Positions 36,470 to 49,689 of a stretch of 64,000 bases of DNA are shown here, in pieces. The stretch spans positions 1 to 64,000 of the forward strand of contig BROG01000997.1 of assembly GCA_030159075.1 (NCBI GenBank), in the 5' to 3' direction. Position numbers and translations under genes: made by a program. The notes beneath the pieces are model-generated. The model made no database searches and was not told the DNA's origin. It saw only the letters and a program-made list of their open reading frames with translations. Within the stretch, counting starts at the first letter, position 1; each line of letters opens with the position of its first letter. Origin of the DNA: Atrina japonica (Eukaryota > Mollusca > Bivalvia > Pterioida > Pinnidae).

Positions 36470-38110
36470 CGTACTTTGCATATAATTTGGTAAAATATTG
36501 TCGATGTATGATATACGAAATACAATGTTCATGTGAAGTATTAAGGTAAGATATCATATTAATGACACATGACATCGTGTTACATTAAAATTTTATAATT
36601 CGTGGAATTTAAAACCATCTGTATCATGATAATTGCATTATATGCATTACTCTATTGATGTATACAGTTTGTTTCAATTACACATTATATTTGTCATTCT
36701 CCTTTATGTCACACTCTGTGAGAATATTATAGATAGTTGTCTATTTCCTGAATTGTAAAACTTTTATTGTTTGAACACGGATTCCTTATTTTTATGAAAT
36801 TACTTTATCTTTAAGTAGAATCAACCAATTTACATTTTAAATATTTGAAAGATCATTCTAAATTAATTAAGTGATATCATTGTTTTCTTAATTTCGGTAA
36901 ATTAAGTAAGGATTTTAGCCATCTGTTACATTTTTAGCAGTATTTACTCTCGGCAGATTGCAAGAGTATTATTTGACTGGTTAGATAAATTCTGAATTTT
37001 CTTCTTAATACAATGTCATTAGTTTGACAATTTGATTTATTTTGGATTAAATTATTACAATTTGTCTTGACAGCATTAGATCTTGTTTTTTTATCAATCA
37101 CGTATTTTACAGAAAATTGAAAACCTGGAAAGTATCCGACATACATAAACTGTGAAGAGACACAATGTTATATAAATAATTAACATATCTGAACTATGTG
37201 TTATTTATCCAATTATTTATTCATCTAGATAAATTAGCAAATTATTTGATTTAATTGTATTTGTATTGATCTATTATCGCTGACATATTACATACTTTTA
37301 CGACCACTTTAAAGCCACTTTAAAGCTCAATATAATAAAGTCTTGATGACAGAAGACCTTTATTTTTGCCCTTCTGAAGCCCATAACGCTTTGTTATTTT
37401 GTCTTTCTTCTTTGAAAATGCGGTTTATCAGGTTACATCAAGTGATAGTTGGTTGAAATCAGAATGCATATGATAAAATAAAATGCATGGCGTGTTGCTT
37501 TACACCAAATTATTAATGGAGATTATAGAGTTTACTCTGCAAATAAAAAATACATCGATAAAAATAATCACAGAGGGATTTTCTGTATCAAATCTGTGTC
37601 AAGTGTCTTTGGTACATGTATGAGATTTTATTAAACATATTTTCAATTTTAATTTTGATATTTTTTTCAGTTATAAAATATTTATATATAATAATTGCAA
37701 ATTTACCATTCATCATATGGGGAAGAGTTATACCGTCAAAACATTTGTAAATTAAGAAAAACTCATTATAGAGCAAACGTTTTGATTTATTATATTGAAA
37801 TCTTAGGGCTTTGCTAATTTATGGGAAAGTTTGCCAGTTTACCTACCGAAGGCTGTTGGTTTTTTCCTGGGAACATTGTAACCGGGTTCTCACCACCGTA
37901 AAAATTTGGTCGCCACCATGTAACTGAAAATTTGTTGAGTTTGGCGTAAACCACAATTATAGAAAATCAACTCTGTCAAATAATCACCAAATATGTTTAC
38001 GCCAAAACTTTGACTATATTGAATATCTTTTCAGTAAATATGAAATTATATGACAGAAAGTATATGGCCAACTTTTATGATTATCAATAAAGGGGAAACG
38101 TTGGGTTACT
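36470..38110. other. No recognisable gene; intron just downstream of Barx exon 1
   Basis: Only short AT-rich ORFs. A first-intron regulatory element is possible but not visible from one sequence. Confidence 0.45.
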
Positions 38111-38128
38111 AGACTTAAAATTACATAC

Positions 38129-38393
38129 CTTTAGGAAACTGTGTTGAGTAACAAACTGATGGGTAAGGCATAACATTCACCGATGACGTGTTCTGTAGAT
38201 TATCCGGGAACTGACTTGGATATCCCTGTGGAGAGTAACTCACGGACCCGGTGGTTTGATTAGAATCATAATCCTGGTATTTTGACAAATTACTTAGGTT
38301 GCCAGAGTCAAAACCTAATATGTCCCGAATGTAAAATGAAGAGTTCGAGGGCGTTTGACGAGACTGGTGGGCACCAAGTCCTATTGGTAGCAT
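38129..38393 (-). CDS. Barx: Barx-type homeobox protein, first coding exon
   Basis: Encodes the N-terminal 88 residues plus one base. The ATG at 38393 has an in-frame TGA 12 bases upstream (38405..38403), which supports it as the start. Residues 19-27 (SFYIRDILG) form an EH1-like motif, the segment that in many homeodomain proteins recruits Groucho/TLE co-repressors; Barx proteins of other animals carry a comparable F-x-I-x-x-I-L motif. The rest is rich in Ser, Tyr, Gln and Pro, like a transactivation region. The exon ends CCTAAAG with donor GTATGT (phase 1). It pairs in phase with the homeodomain exon at 8272..7947; together they give about 196 residues. A long ORF on the opposite strand (38282..38692) is a shadow. 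Confidence 0.82.
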
Positions 38394-38405
38394 TTTTTCA
38401 GATCA

Positions 38406-39700
38406 ACGAAAAAACAATGCCTTATGATTTATTGAATGAATTCATAAGTATATCAATTGTACTGAAGATAACGTTCATGTCACATCACCTACGTAACGAT
38501 GGTCACATTAAGTTTTCGAATGAGCGATTTATGATGTTTTTGAAAGATAATTTGGCAAATAATGCATTAATCCAATTATATTGGATTTCAACTTATTTAT
38601 CAGGAGTCACGACGACCATACCAAGAACCAATCCTCTATGGATCCTGTTCAGCGTAGTAAAGAACCCTCTGGAGGTACGAAACACTCTTTGAATTCTACA
38701 GGATTTTGATCATCTGAACATAGAATCAAAATACTTCATAAATCTCATGTTTTACAATTTTCACACGTTGAGCGAGATACTTAAACAAATAAAAATGTCT
38801 TCGTGGTAGGTATATTACAAGCCAGTGTGATGACAGGAATTTTGGTATAAGATATCATTACAAAGATAAGTGTTTCTTAAAGAGTAATAACAGATCAGCG
38901 ACACTTGAACACAAATTCGTGTACCAGCAGCAGATAATATCAACCAATCAGATATAATTTTCCGTCTATTTACTGAATCAACTGACCAATCAAAAACAAT
39001 TAGCGTTAAACAAATAAAGTAACTGTGATAAATTCCAGATGTGATTGATATATAATCAGAAAAAATTATACGTGTTGTTATCAGAATGAATAATACTTTC
39101 TCCAGACAATTTAAAACACATTTTCACTGCATGATTCGCCTTCATTGTATCCCCAACTCATCATAAGTATATATCAAGTTTAAGACTTTTTATGTATTCT
39201 GTATATATTTGTCATTTATTGAAATCTAATAAGCAAAGGGAATTTCGAAATTTTGCAAAAGAATTTACAAATATGACATTTTACATCTCTTTCATCATGC
39301 GCCCTTTCTAGTTCAAAAATTTATATCCTTTTGATTTAATAAAATTTCATAAATATCGTTGTCAATAAAATACATAAATACATAAATATTCGAAATAGGA
39401 ATATTTGATGATTGTTTTTGCTAGAGCATCTTCAAAAGTCGATTTTGGTGGAATTTAAAGATATTAAATATCTTAAGGACATGTTCTTTGGTATACTCAT
39501 AATTGTGCTATAAAAGATTGAAAAAATCGCGATGTAAGGAAATTTAGAGACAAAATCCGCTAGGATATTCCTTTGTGGATGCGCCCATGAGTGTGTCCAT
39601 TTGACCCTCAACGTGCACTGATATACCATTCAGACGGATGGAGAAAATATTTAACATGTATGATTTGTGAAATGGACAGACATGTAAATGTAAAATGCTC
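38406..39700. other. Upstream region of Barx; no gene seen
   Basis: This should hold the 5' UTR and promoter of the minus-strand gene. On the minus strand, inverted CCAAT-like ATTGGT motifs occur near 38943 and 38992. I cannot point to a definite TATA box or start site. Confidence 0.35.
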
Positions 39701-39702
39701 TG

Positions 39703-39955
39703 GAAATGTGTCCAGTTGAACTACAATTAAACTAAACAGTATTATTTTCGTTCTTTTCAGCTATCGAAATGTGTCCAGTTGAACTACAATTAAACTAAAC
39801 AGTATTATTTTCGTTCTTTTCAGCTATCGAAATGTGTCCAGTTGAACTACAATTAAACTAAACAGTATTATTTTCGTTCTTTTCAGCTATCGAAATGTGT
39901 CCAGTTGAACTACAATTAAGCTAAACAGTATCATTTTCGTTTTTTTCCAGTTATG
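39703..39955. repeat. 63-bp tandem repeat, four copies
   Basis: The unit begins GAAATGTGTCCAGTTGAACT and ends TTCTTTTCAGCTATC. The first three copies are nearly identical; the fourth has a few changes. Confidence 0.95.
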
Positions 39956-41870
39956 GAGATGTTTTAGTTCAATAACGATTAAGCGATGAAAACGTTGTAT
40001 TGCAGGCTACTTAGTTTGAGTTCGTAAATATAATATAACAGGATGTGTTATCTAGATGCAATTAATGAAATTCAATTTTAATTGTGAAAACAATTTCACC
40101 AATAGGGAAAAACATTTTCTCCAATAAGTAAAATTAAAATTATAAAGTTCTTCTAGACAACTCAAAAGACACATTAATATGGAAAATGGTTGTCACAAAA
40201 GAATCTCACAATCTTAGCTACACAGAATCACAACTGCATGGAAAACGTCGTACGAAATATTTAGAGTATTTTATAACGAATTTCTTTTCATCACAAAAAC
40301 AAAAACAATAAGATCTACTTATTTTTTTTTTCGTAATCAAATATGGTTTTGGATTAGCTTACAGTTAAAATAATTTTTGCAAAACTCCCAATGATGAAAA
40401 TGTGTTTAATTGACACATGTTTATTCCCTTTAAGTAAATAGAAGCATATAGCAAGAGAAAACGAACGTTTTTTTATTGTTTGCATATGAATACATGTATT
40501 AAAAAATAACTTTTTGTTCAAGTGCTAGTATCAAGTAAGTGAAAACGAATTGTTTAAATGTTAGAATATAGCGAGTGTAAACGAACTTTTTTTCAAATCA
40601 TGTAGCATATGAAAATGGACTTTCATATTTTATTTCAGTCTATATCAAATATACACGATGTTCTAAATGTCATTCTTTGTATATCAATATTAAAGCATAA
40701 TGCTATTATGTGTAATTAAAATATTGTCATGGATCTTCGAGTCATTATCTCAAACAGTTGATAGTGGCTGTGTATAAGGAGAACGTAAAGCTTACACTAG
40801 ATATTAACCAAATTATAGAATAGAAAAATTGAAGATTCGTATACACACAAAGACACAGACGTACACACATATATCGGTTGCAGTTCTTAATGATAACGTA
40901 ATCTGCCAGACTTTTCATTTGATTTGACAGAACTATTTACAACTACCCACAATGAACGACAGACAACATGGCAGAAGATATACGTAAACATGTTCACGAG
41001 AATCATTTCATGACCAATTACAAGTTAATCGGTCTCGTAAATGTTTGCCAATATCAGAGCCGACATCATCAGATTCCTCTTGTCAGCTAGAAAATGATGC
41101 CTGCATTAAGTTGGTGGTATCAAGCTGAGAAGATAATGGGCATGTCATTGTACATTTACCCAAGTCGACAAAGTATGCTAGAACAAAAATGGTGAGAAAA
41201 CTGGCGTTCTGTAATCATGTAATCGTAACATGGGATCTAGAATTAAAAGTACAGATTTTATCACTTGGTTCATTTCCACTTATATATTCAGGATTCATTG
41301 CTATTGTTTTACATCTAGTATGAAGTTTTTATTTATATATCTTGCCAGAAATTCTGACTAGATAAATTTACTTTAATCCGTTATTTATCCGTTAATTAAA
41401 ATATATACAAATTTGGGGTCATTCTGACACCTATGTATGTAGAGACCTCAGGTCCGAGGTGGGCACAGCTGCAAAAGCACAACGGCTTATATAATCTAAT
41501 TTAAAAAAAAAATAAACCAGACGCTTCAGATAAGATAAGAAAATAAGGTATTTATTATAGAGAAATGCCAAAGAGATAGAAGAAGTGCAAATGATATACC
41601 CTAAGTGATGGCGGAGTTGTCCCGGTTCGCACGTTTGAATAACTGTAAGAGGTAAACAGAACTGTAACATTGACAGTAAGGTTGGTTACTTGCTAAGACA
41701 TACGTTTATTTGAGTGTTGGTGTTTTAGTTGAGTTAATTAGAGAACAGATATACGGGAACATAAAACTTAATTAAGGATACGGTGTGATGTAAAGCTAAG
41801 TGTGGGATCTTATGTTGGAGGCCTTATCTTTATTCACATCAGACGTACGCTGTGTGGAAGCTTGTGTTAA
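39956..41870. other. No recognisable gene
   Basis: AT-rich sequence with no supported coding region or repeat. Confidence 0.45.
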
Positions 41871-41874
41871 AATT

Positions 41875-41876
<2 letters not shown>

Positions 41877-41962
<86 letters not shown>
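41877..41962. repeat. (AT)n microsatellite, left of pogo-like MITE
   Basis: Pure AT repeat ending at the left border of the transposon at 41963. Confidence 0.97.
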
Positions 41963-43057
<1,095 letters not shown>

Positions 43058-43264
43058 TTATGTATGTACAAGACAAACACGTCTGTGCACTACACATACA
43101 TTTTATTGACCGAGTCTAATACTACAAATGTTACAATTGATATAATTTAAGCCTTCCATAAAGACAATTAGAACCCTATTAACCTAGAGTAGCCATATTA
43201 TCAGATGTACAATCTTTAACGCTGATAGACAGAAATATATGAATTATCATTACCCTTGAAAGTT

Positions 43265-43600
43265 AAAATTCCACTTCTGTTAATGAAAACATGATTGATG
43301 TATATATACTTGGCGATTTCAACTCCAGGTGTGGAGACAGATATGATTTTATAGATCATGATGTTGTAAACAACAATATATCACAGGTTTTTCAACACTG
43401 TAGTAGATTATTGTTTTGATACTGGTACACGTTTACGTAATTCTATGGATTCACAGGTAAATCAATTTGGTAGACGTTTGTTTACCTTTTGTAAACCATC
43501 TGGATTTAGAATAGTAAATGGTAGACACAGAGGCGACCTGAATGGTAGCAAAACTTTTTTCAACTCAAACGGCACGGGTCTGATCAGAAATGTTAAATAC
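43265..43600 (+). pseudogene. LINE endonuclease C-terminal fragment
   Basis: The translation shows YILGDFNSRCGDRYDF (near 43303; the GDFN endonuclease motif), then VNQFGRRLFTFCKPSGFRIV and NGRHRGDLNGSKTFF. This is the C-terminal half of a LINE EEP endonuclease, with a frameshift near 43400. Confidence 0.8.
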
Positions 43601-43801
43601 TTGTGTAAATATGTTTTCGTCAGTTTATATAGATATACAGATTATAAATTTGTTCTTACTCATGTATGCAGATGGACAGACACCACCAAATATTTTCCCA
43701 TAGGCCTCAATGCTAATTTACAAAACTTCAGGTCACTGTCACTCCCATGTTTATTAAATCTGGGTCAAATAAGTACCCTGTGCTGAAAGATCAATATGTT
43801 T

Positions 43802-44034
43802 GATAACAAAATATGCAATCAAAAGTAAAGGTTGCCGTTGCATTTTTACTTGAAATTTTCACTTGTTTACAACTCGTAGTATTCCGCACCAAAGGAAAAT
43901 ATCTATTCTCATATGACCCCTCCTCCGTCAACCCTTTAATTTCCAAAGTACTACTAATATCCATGTATCTTTGTTATCACCTTAATTTCACTTACTAATG
44001 GCAAAACAAATTTTTTCATTTAATGACCAATCAG
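43802..44034. repeat. Left arm of a 233-bp inverted repeat
   Basis: Its reverse complement is at 44553..44785 with a few mismatches. It begins GATAACAAAATATGCAATCA and ends GACCAATCAG. Confidence 0.88.
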
Positions 44035-44390
44035 ATCACTGGGCTCATTTTACCCTCCGCACAACTTTGGATGTCCAAGATGTCTGCGCCCATGTTGTAA
44101 ACAAAGCAGGTGTTTTTCCAGATGACACAGTCTTGTTACCAGAATCTGCGTATGATTTACAGTGTATGTTAGGTTCTCTATATCCCTATACACAACGCTG
44201 GAATTTAACTGTAAATACAAATAAAACAAAAATTGTAATTTTCCGAAATGCTAAAAAATATTATAGTATTCAACAATGGCTTTTCAACAATAACAGACTT
44301 GAAGTTGTTGACAGCTTTAATTATCTTGGTTTACTATTAAATTTTATTGAAAGTTCTTTATTACACAATAAAGCATCTACTGAGCATTAA
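44035..44390 (+). pseudogene. LINE RT fragment (catalytic motif altered)
   Basis: Contains VFPDDTVLLPESAYDLQCML (a PDDT version of the usual ADDT catalytic box), then WNLTVNTNKTKIVIF and VVDSFNYLGLLLNF. These are RT motifs C-E of a LINE. The Pro change before the Asp pair would be unusual for an active enzyme. The fragment stops where the Penelope-like tail begins. Confidence 0.82.
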
Positions 44391-44552
44391 TATAAAAATT
44401 TCAGATACCAAAGTATAAATCAATAGAATGTCCAGGACATAGATACAAATCCGGTAAAAATGGACAAACACGGACCTATGGAAACCAAGAGGTGGGATCA
44501 GGTGCCATGGAGGAGTAAGCATCCCCTGTCGACCGGTCACACTATAATTATT
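44391..44552 (-). mobile_element. 5'-truncated Penelope-like 3' tail (copy 5)
   Basis: On the minus strand: GTGTGACCGGTCGACAGGGG, ATGCTTACTCCTCCATGGCA, and GGTTTCCATAGGTCCGTG. It lies between the LINE RT and the right arm of the inverted repeat. Confidence 0.8.
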
Positions 44553-44785
44553 CTGATTGGTCATTAAATGAAAAAATTACTTTTGCCATTAGTAAGTGAA
44601 ATTAAGGTGATAACATAGATACATGAATATTGGTAGTACTTTTGAAATTATAGGGTTGACGGTTGAAAATTGAAAAGGAGGGGTCATATTAGAATAGATA
44701 TTTTCCTTTGGTGCGGAATACTACGAGTTGGAAACAAGTAAAAATGCAACGGCAACCTATACTTTTGATTGCATATTTTGTTATC
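44553..44785. repeat. Right arm of the 233-bp inverted repeat
   Basis: Pairs with 43802..44034. It is followed by CCATGTCGACCGGTCACA, a second short piece of the Penelope-like tail. Confidence 0.88.
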
Positions 44786-44930
44786 CCATGTCGACCGGTC
44801 ACATTAAAATTAAACTATAATTGTATTTTTACATAATGTCTTTGTAATCTTCTGTACCATTGTTTGATTGTTTATCCTGTATGCTAAATGTCATTGGAAA
44901 ATAAAATAACCTTATCTTAACCTTTAAAGT
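44786..44930 (+). repeat. Probable LINE 3' UTR/tail
   Basis: After a short Penelope-tail scrap, the sequence reads TTGTTTGATTGTTTATCCTG, then CATTGGAAAATAAAATAACC. It resembles a LINE 3' end with an AATAAA signal and probably belongs to the LINE RT at 44035. Confidence 0.45.
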
Positions 44931-45149
44931 CAAGAGTTCATTTAACCAGTTACATAGCATATATAACATTTCCTCCCGTATAATTTATGAGCACAATGTC
45001 CTTGTTTACAGACTGAAAGTTTCACTGAGACTGAAAACAATATACAGACAAAACAATTACTTCACTAAATTGAAAATTGATATATGAAGTTAACTGTTCT
45101 ATATCGTCTATTCTTTGTAGGTTTTCAAACACGTATCGGATATCCTCAC

Positions 45150-46620
45150 ACGTTTTCATATGAATTGACGTGTTCTGGTACATTATTTTCATTTTCATAT
45201 ATCAGTCGCGCGTTTGCGTCCAGAGGAAGTTCAGAGGAATCTGGCACATTTGTTTCAGCAGGTTTGATGTTATAATTATGCATTTGATCACCATATCTTT
45301 TCCATACATTTCAATTTTCAGTTACAATTTCGTATGTCAACGGTCCTAATCTTGATTGTATTTGTCCACTAATTCATTTGTATTGATTTCTATAATCTCG
45401 TACCACAACTGAATCTTTTACTTTGAATTCAACGTTATTTCTTCTTTTCTCGATAGCATTTTTCATAGTGTTGTCGGACACAATTTTTCGTGTATTTGGT
45501 CGGACTAAATCTGAACATGTCCTGAGATTTCTCGCATAAAACAATTTTGCTATTTTGTTTTCCATATCCCTTCATTTGTGACCTGATGTCCACAGTATTT
45601 AACATTGCTTTTGAAAAATTCGCACACAGTCCAAACACTTTTTCTAGATTCTCCAAAAAATCTCGCTATGACCAGTTACAATCATGTCATCTAAAATGCA
45701 CTATATAACAGGTATTCCTTGAATTATCTGATCCATAGTTCTTTGAAAAATTGATGGATTGATAATAATTTTCAAATCACCGCATATCCATATTTTTTCC
45801 ATTTTTCTTGGTTTTGTTTGTTTATTGTTGTTTAACGTCCCATTCAAGAATTTTCACTCATATGGAGACGTCACCAAATGCCGGTGAAGGGCTTCAAATT
45901 TTGGCCTATGCTCGGCACTTACGGCCATTGAGCAGTGAGGGTTCTTTAACGTGCCGTCACCTACTGTGACACGGGGCCTCGGTTTTTACTGTCTCATCCG
46001 ACAGTCGGTAAACCAACCTGCCGCCGGCTGGACTCGAACTCACAACCTCACGATCAAGAGTCGAGCGCGCTACCGACTGAGCCAGGCCGGCTCCATTTTC
46101 TTTGGAACTGCGACTATCGGAGTAGCCCATTCACTGGTATCCATTTTTTCTAAAATTAAACATTTTTCAAGATCAATTTCTTTTCTCAAATTTCGGTATG
46201 AGAGAATAGGGAACTGGTCTTGCCTTACAGAAAATAGTGTTCTCATCCTTTTTCATGTGTAATGTTGTTTTCATTCCACTGACTTTTTCAATTCCGAAAA
46301 TACGGAAAAATATTTCTGTAGCAACGGTTGAAGGTTTCTACAGTTACTTTTCACTGTAGAAACATTTATTATCATTATTTACTTGACATTCATCCAGTCA
46401 AGTTTTTTTTTTATCTTTTTCAGCCATGACCCTCCAAATAAGGTTGCTGTTCCCTTTTCAACCACGTGGAGTTCACAAACGGCACTTTGTCCATTATGTT
46501 CCACTTTAACATCTATCACTCCTAGTTGTTTTCATTTTTCACCTGTGTAGGTACAGAGTTTAACATTACATGGTTTTAAGGACTTTCTTCCCAAATTTTA
46601 GATATTACGGACACAGCTGA
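45150..46620 (-). pseudogene. Second gypsy-type pol remnant with internal deletions
   Basis: Read on the minus strand: the end of a protease (ATLFGGSWLKKI near 46420), the RT start (MDTSEWATPIVAVPKKM near 46130), RT pieces FQRTMDQIIQGIP and CILDDMIVTG (45760..45680), then a jump into the integrase C-terminal region (KLFYARNLRT and VEFKVKDSVVVRDYRNQ, 45540..45380) and GDQMHNYN (near 45260). The RT thumb, RNase H and most of the integrase are deleted, and stops are frequent. It is a different, older lineage than the element at 15511. A SINE interrupts it. Confidence 0.82.
45812..46092 (-). mobile_element. Complete tRNA-derived SINE with target duplication
   Basis: On the minus strand it starts at the tRNA-like head (GAGCCGGCCTGGCTCAGTCG, A box TGGCTCAGTCGG). 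The B box GAGTTCGAGTCC follows, then a conserved body (TTAAAGAACCCTCACTGCTC and GACGTCTCCATATGAGTG) and an AC/A-rich tail. A 13-bp imperfect duplication flanks it (CCATTTTTCTTGG at 45799..45811; CCATTTTCTTTGG at 46093..46105). It inserted into the gypsy RT remnant. The ORF at 45951..46262 over it is an artefact. Confidence 0.9.
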
Positions 46621-47098
46621 TTATCGTTATTCGTTATTCAATTCATCCGTATTACTTTCATTTGTTCTATTCTAGCCTAAGAATGGATGGAGGCATACGG
46701 ATGGAGGGTTTGATTGAAGGGTAGAAGCTAAACATAAAAAACTTGGAATGCCCTTAGTGTTAATAACAAATTGATTCACAGCAAGGCTAGGTCAATCTCC
46801 AAAACATTCAACAGCTCTTTTTGAGGAGCATTTTGTATTTACCTCATCTTTTTGGTCCAATGGTATGCTTTCATCTTTGTTTGCCTACTGAAAACGCATC
46901 TGATCGTCTGTCATTGTTGTTGTAATTCAAGCCAATGAAGTGTTTGTAGTGAGCAGACTAGATAACTCTGATTGACATAACAACAAGGTTCCCAAGGGGG
47001 CACGTGTTCCAGAATATTAATTTATTTTTCATTTCCTGGGAAAACGGTAATATTAACATAGATATGTTCAAGCGCATAAATGTAAGATAATAATAAAT
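46621..47098. other. No recognisable gene
   Basis: No supported feature. Confidence 0.45.
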
Positions 47099-47295
47099 TG
47101 TTGAAGTTTGGCTTAACGTCACACTCAAGAATCTTTCACTCATATGGAGACATCACCAAATGCCGGTGAAGGGCTTCATATTTTGACCTATGCTCGTCAC
47201 TTACGACCATTGAGCAGTGGGGGTTCTTTAACGCGCCGACACCTGCTGTAACACAGGACCTCGGTTTTACTCTCTCATCCGAAGGACAGGACAGT
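47099..47295 (-). mobile_element. SINE body lacking its tRNA head
   Basis: Shares the body and tail of the SINE at 45812 (TATGGAGACATCACCAAATG, GGGTTCTTTAACGCGCCGAC, CTCGGTTTTACT). It stops before the tRNA-like part, so it is 5'-truncated or was cut. Confidence 0.78.
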
Positions 47296-47704
47296 AAAAA
47301 TCGAGGTCCCGTGGCACAGTAAATATTTCAATGTTAATATGGTCAACAGTAAAATTTGCTGTTGTGATCGTCCACGTGTGTGAGAGGTAGGGAGGTGGCA
47401 TAAATGATATTTCAAACACTTGTGCCAAATCCTAATACTACAAAATCTATAACATTTTATGTTAAAAATACGAAAAACAAACAAACCATTTTACACTTTT
47501 GACTATGCTATCTCTTTTATAAATTAAATTTAAATTTAAACTTTTATAAACTGAATTTTAAAATGTTACGAATTTGATAAATGTCATAAATATTTCATTA
47601 TAATAAGATAGACTGGATGTAATATTTGTGCATTGTATTTTACGATGGGTTATATGGTAAATGTAGAATATGATTATTCTGATAACCATAATTATGCTGT
47701 GCAT

Positions 47705-47845
47705 AATCCAGTTATTAAGATTTAAAGTAGCGCTTTTTCGTCTCACATTTTTCGCGTTATTTCGGCGCTTTTTCGCCTTCCGGTAGTCATGCGCACTTTT
47801 ATTTTCATATGCCATTTGCAAAGAGCGATAACGTATTTCAGATAT
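47705..47845. repeat. Left arm of a large foldback (GCG-rich arms)
   Basis: Pairs imperfectly with 49455..49600. The arms share AATACGTTATCGCTCTTTGC (right-arm sense), CTACCGGAAGGC and repeated GCGAAAAA-type motifs. Confidence 0.72.
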
Positions 47846-47952
47846 TATTAAATGAAGATAAAAGAACCAGAGAATCTGGGATAAAAAGGACAATATAGAT
47901 CTATTGTTAGATCATGACAGAATATCAATGTATTAACACCAAAGTATACTAG

Positions 47953-48409
47953 TGTAGTGGGGTCGTGTTTTGTATATACACAACGAGTCCGTAATCAGGT
48001 TCAATAGTTTATTTTCGTGGATCCTTCCACGCACAGAATCATGATCTTTGAAGATCAAATATATTTTAATTCAACCCTAAAATATAGATAAAAAAAACAA
48101 GGTAAGATATGATAATAACAATGATAAAGCACAAAAAGATCACAGTCAGTAGTTCGACACAGTGTTTGAATATAATACACAAAATGATATATTAATTAGA
48201 TATGCTGTTTATCAACTCGAGCGGATCTTTACTTTTTCAAAAAGAGGGGTAACTCTTACTGACAAGGTATACAAAAACTATAATAAAACGGAACATAAAG
48301 CCTCATTATCTTTACAATTATAGTTATCTATGATACAACTATACAAGAATTATTTCTGACAAAATATAAAGTATATAATAGGATATCGTACCAATTTATG
48401 GAATTGGGT

Positions 48410-48475
<66 letters not shown>

Positions 48476-49096
48476 GACAGTCTATGATCTTGCTTGATCT
48501 GATGTATATTCAGATGACATTCATTTGTAGTCAGATACCTGTATAAAGTGATATGTACAGTTTACACTCGGTTCAATTAAATCAGTCATTTACAAGAATG
48601 TATATAAGTATTTACAGGTAAGTTTATCATATAAAAATTACAGAATATATACGTACAATCATTCCTCTTAATTCTTACTTGCGGTCATACATACTTTACA
48701 GTTAATATTATTAAATTTGGAAATTGTAGAAGATAGATTAGATGTGAATAAGAAAATAATACTTACAATGTATGGTGTGTGTGTAGTTTTGGCAAAATTA
48801 TATATTTACGCTCCTTCTCTCTGAAGTGCGCTATCAGGACTCTGTCCGAAACAATAGAAAATACCCGCCAATTCTTACAACCAACCGAAACAGTACAATT
48901 TCATGTCAGAGGTCAATATGATCAGTATGTCCGAGATCTATAGTCAGTATCAGTAAAATTGTTAGTAGTGTGCCATGCATCGTGAATAGGATGAATGATA
49001 TTTTATATGCTGAAATAATAACTGTCTATACAGCCGATGGTTTCTAATTTATTATTTTATTTATTTTATACATATAATAAAATCGGCACTACCACA
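47953..49096. mobile_element. Probable solo LTR with CTAG duplication
   Basis: The segment starts TGTAGTGGGG, ends CACTACCACA and is flanked by CTAG on both sides (47949..47952 and 49097..49100). Terminal inversion plus a 4-bp duplication and no coding capacity suggest a solo LTR. Orientation and superfamily are not clear. It contains an AT repeat (48413..48472). Confidence 0.6.
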
Positions 49097-49454
49097 CTAG
49101 AAGTAAGAAAAAAAGATCATGGCAAAATGATAAGTATGGAGAGTTTATTTTATTAATGTCAAGTATTGTGCATATTATATTATTACAAGTATTATTATTT
49201 TCTTTTTTGTTTTTTTGGGCTGGGGTGGGGTGGGAGTATTTATTTTAGGGGTGAAATATCGGATAATTCTTCACTTGAGCTTTTACTTTCATTTACTAAT
49301 TTCTGCGTGTCTATGAAGGTGTTAAAAACCCTATACGGATAGCTAGTGTCGGCTAATTTATTTTCTACTCTAAATATGTGCACGGTTTTTTAAAAATGTT
49401 TCTTGATCCATTCTTATCGAAGAATGGTCGGTTATATATGTGTCGTTTATGTGG

Positions 49455-49600
49455 ATTATCAAATACGTTATCGCTCTTTGCAAATGGCAAATGAAAATAA
49501 ATGTGCGCATGTCTACCGGAAGGCAAAAAAGCGAATAAGTACAAAAAAACGCAAAAAGCGCCAAATGTGAGGCGAAAAACGCCGTTTTAAATGTTGCAGT
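49455..49600. repeat. Right arm of the large foldback
   Basis: Counterpart of 47705..47845, roughly 80% alike by eye. Further GCG-rich variants of the motif continue to about 49680. Confidence 0.7.
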
Positions 49601-49689
49601 TTTTCACTTTTTAGTGTGCATTTTGCCGCTTTTTCGCGTGGCATAATTAAGCGTTCCAAAGTGCAAAAACGCGAAATGGCAGAAACAAG

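Noticed and set aside
38282..38692. 136-codon plus-strand ORF
   Set aside because: It overlaps Barx exon 1 antisense and has no domain; the minus strand has the start codon, motif and splice donor.
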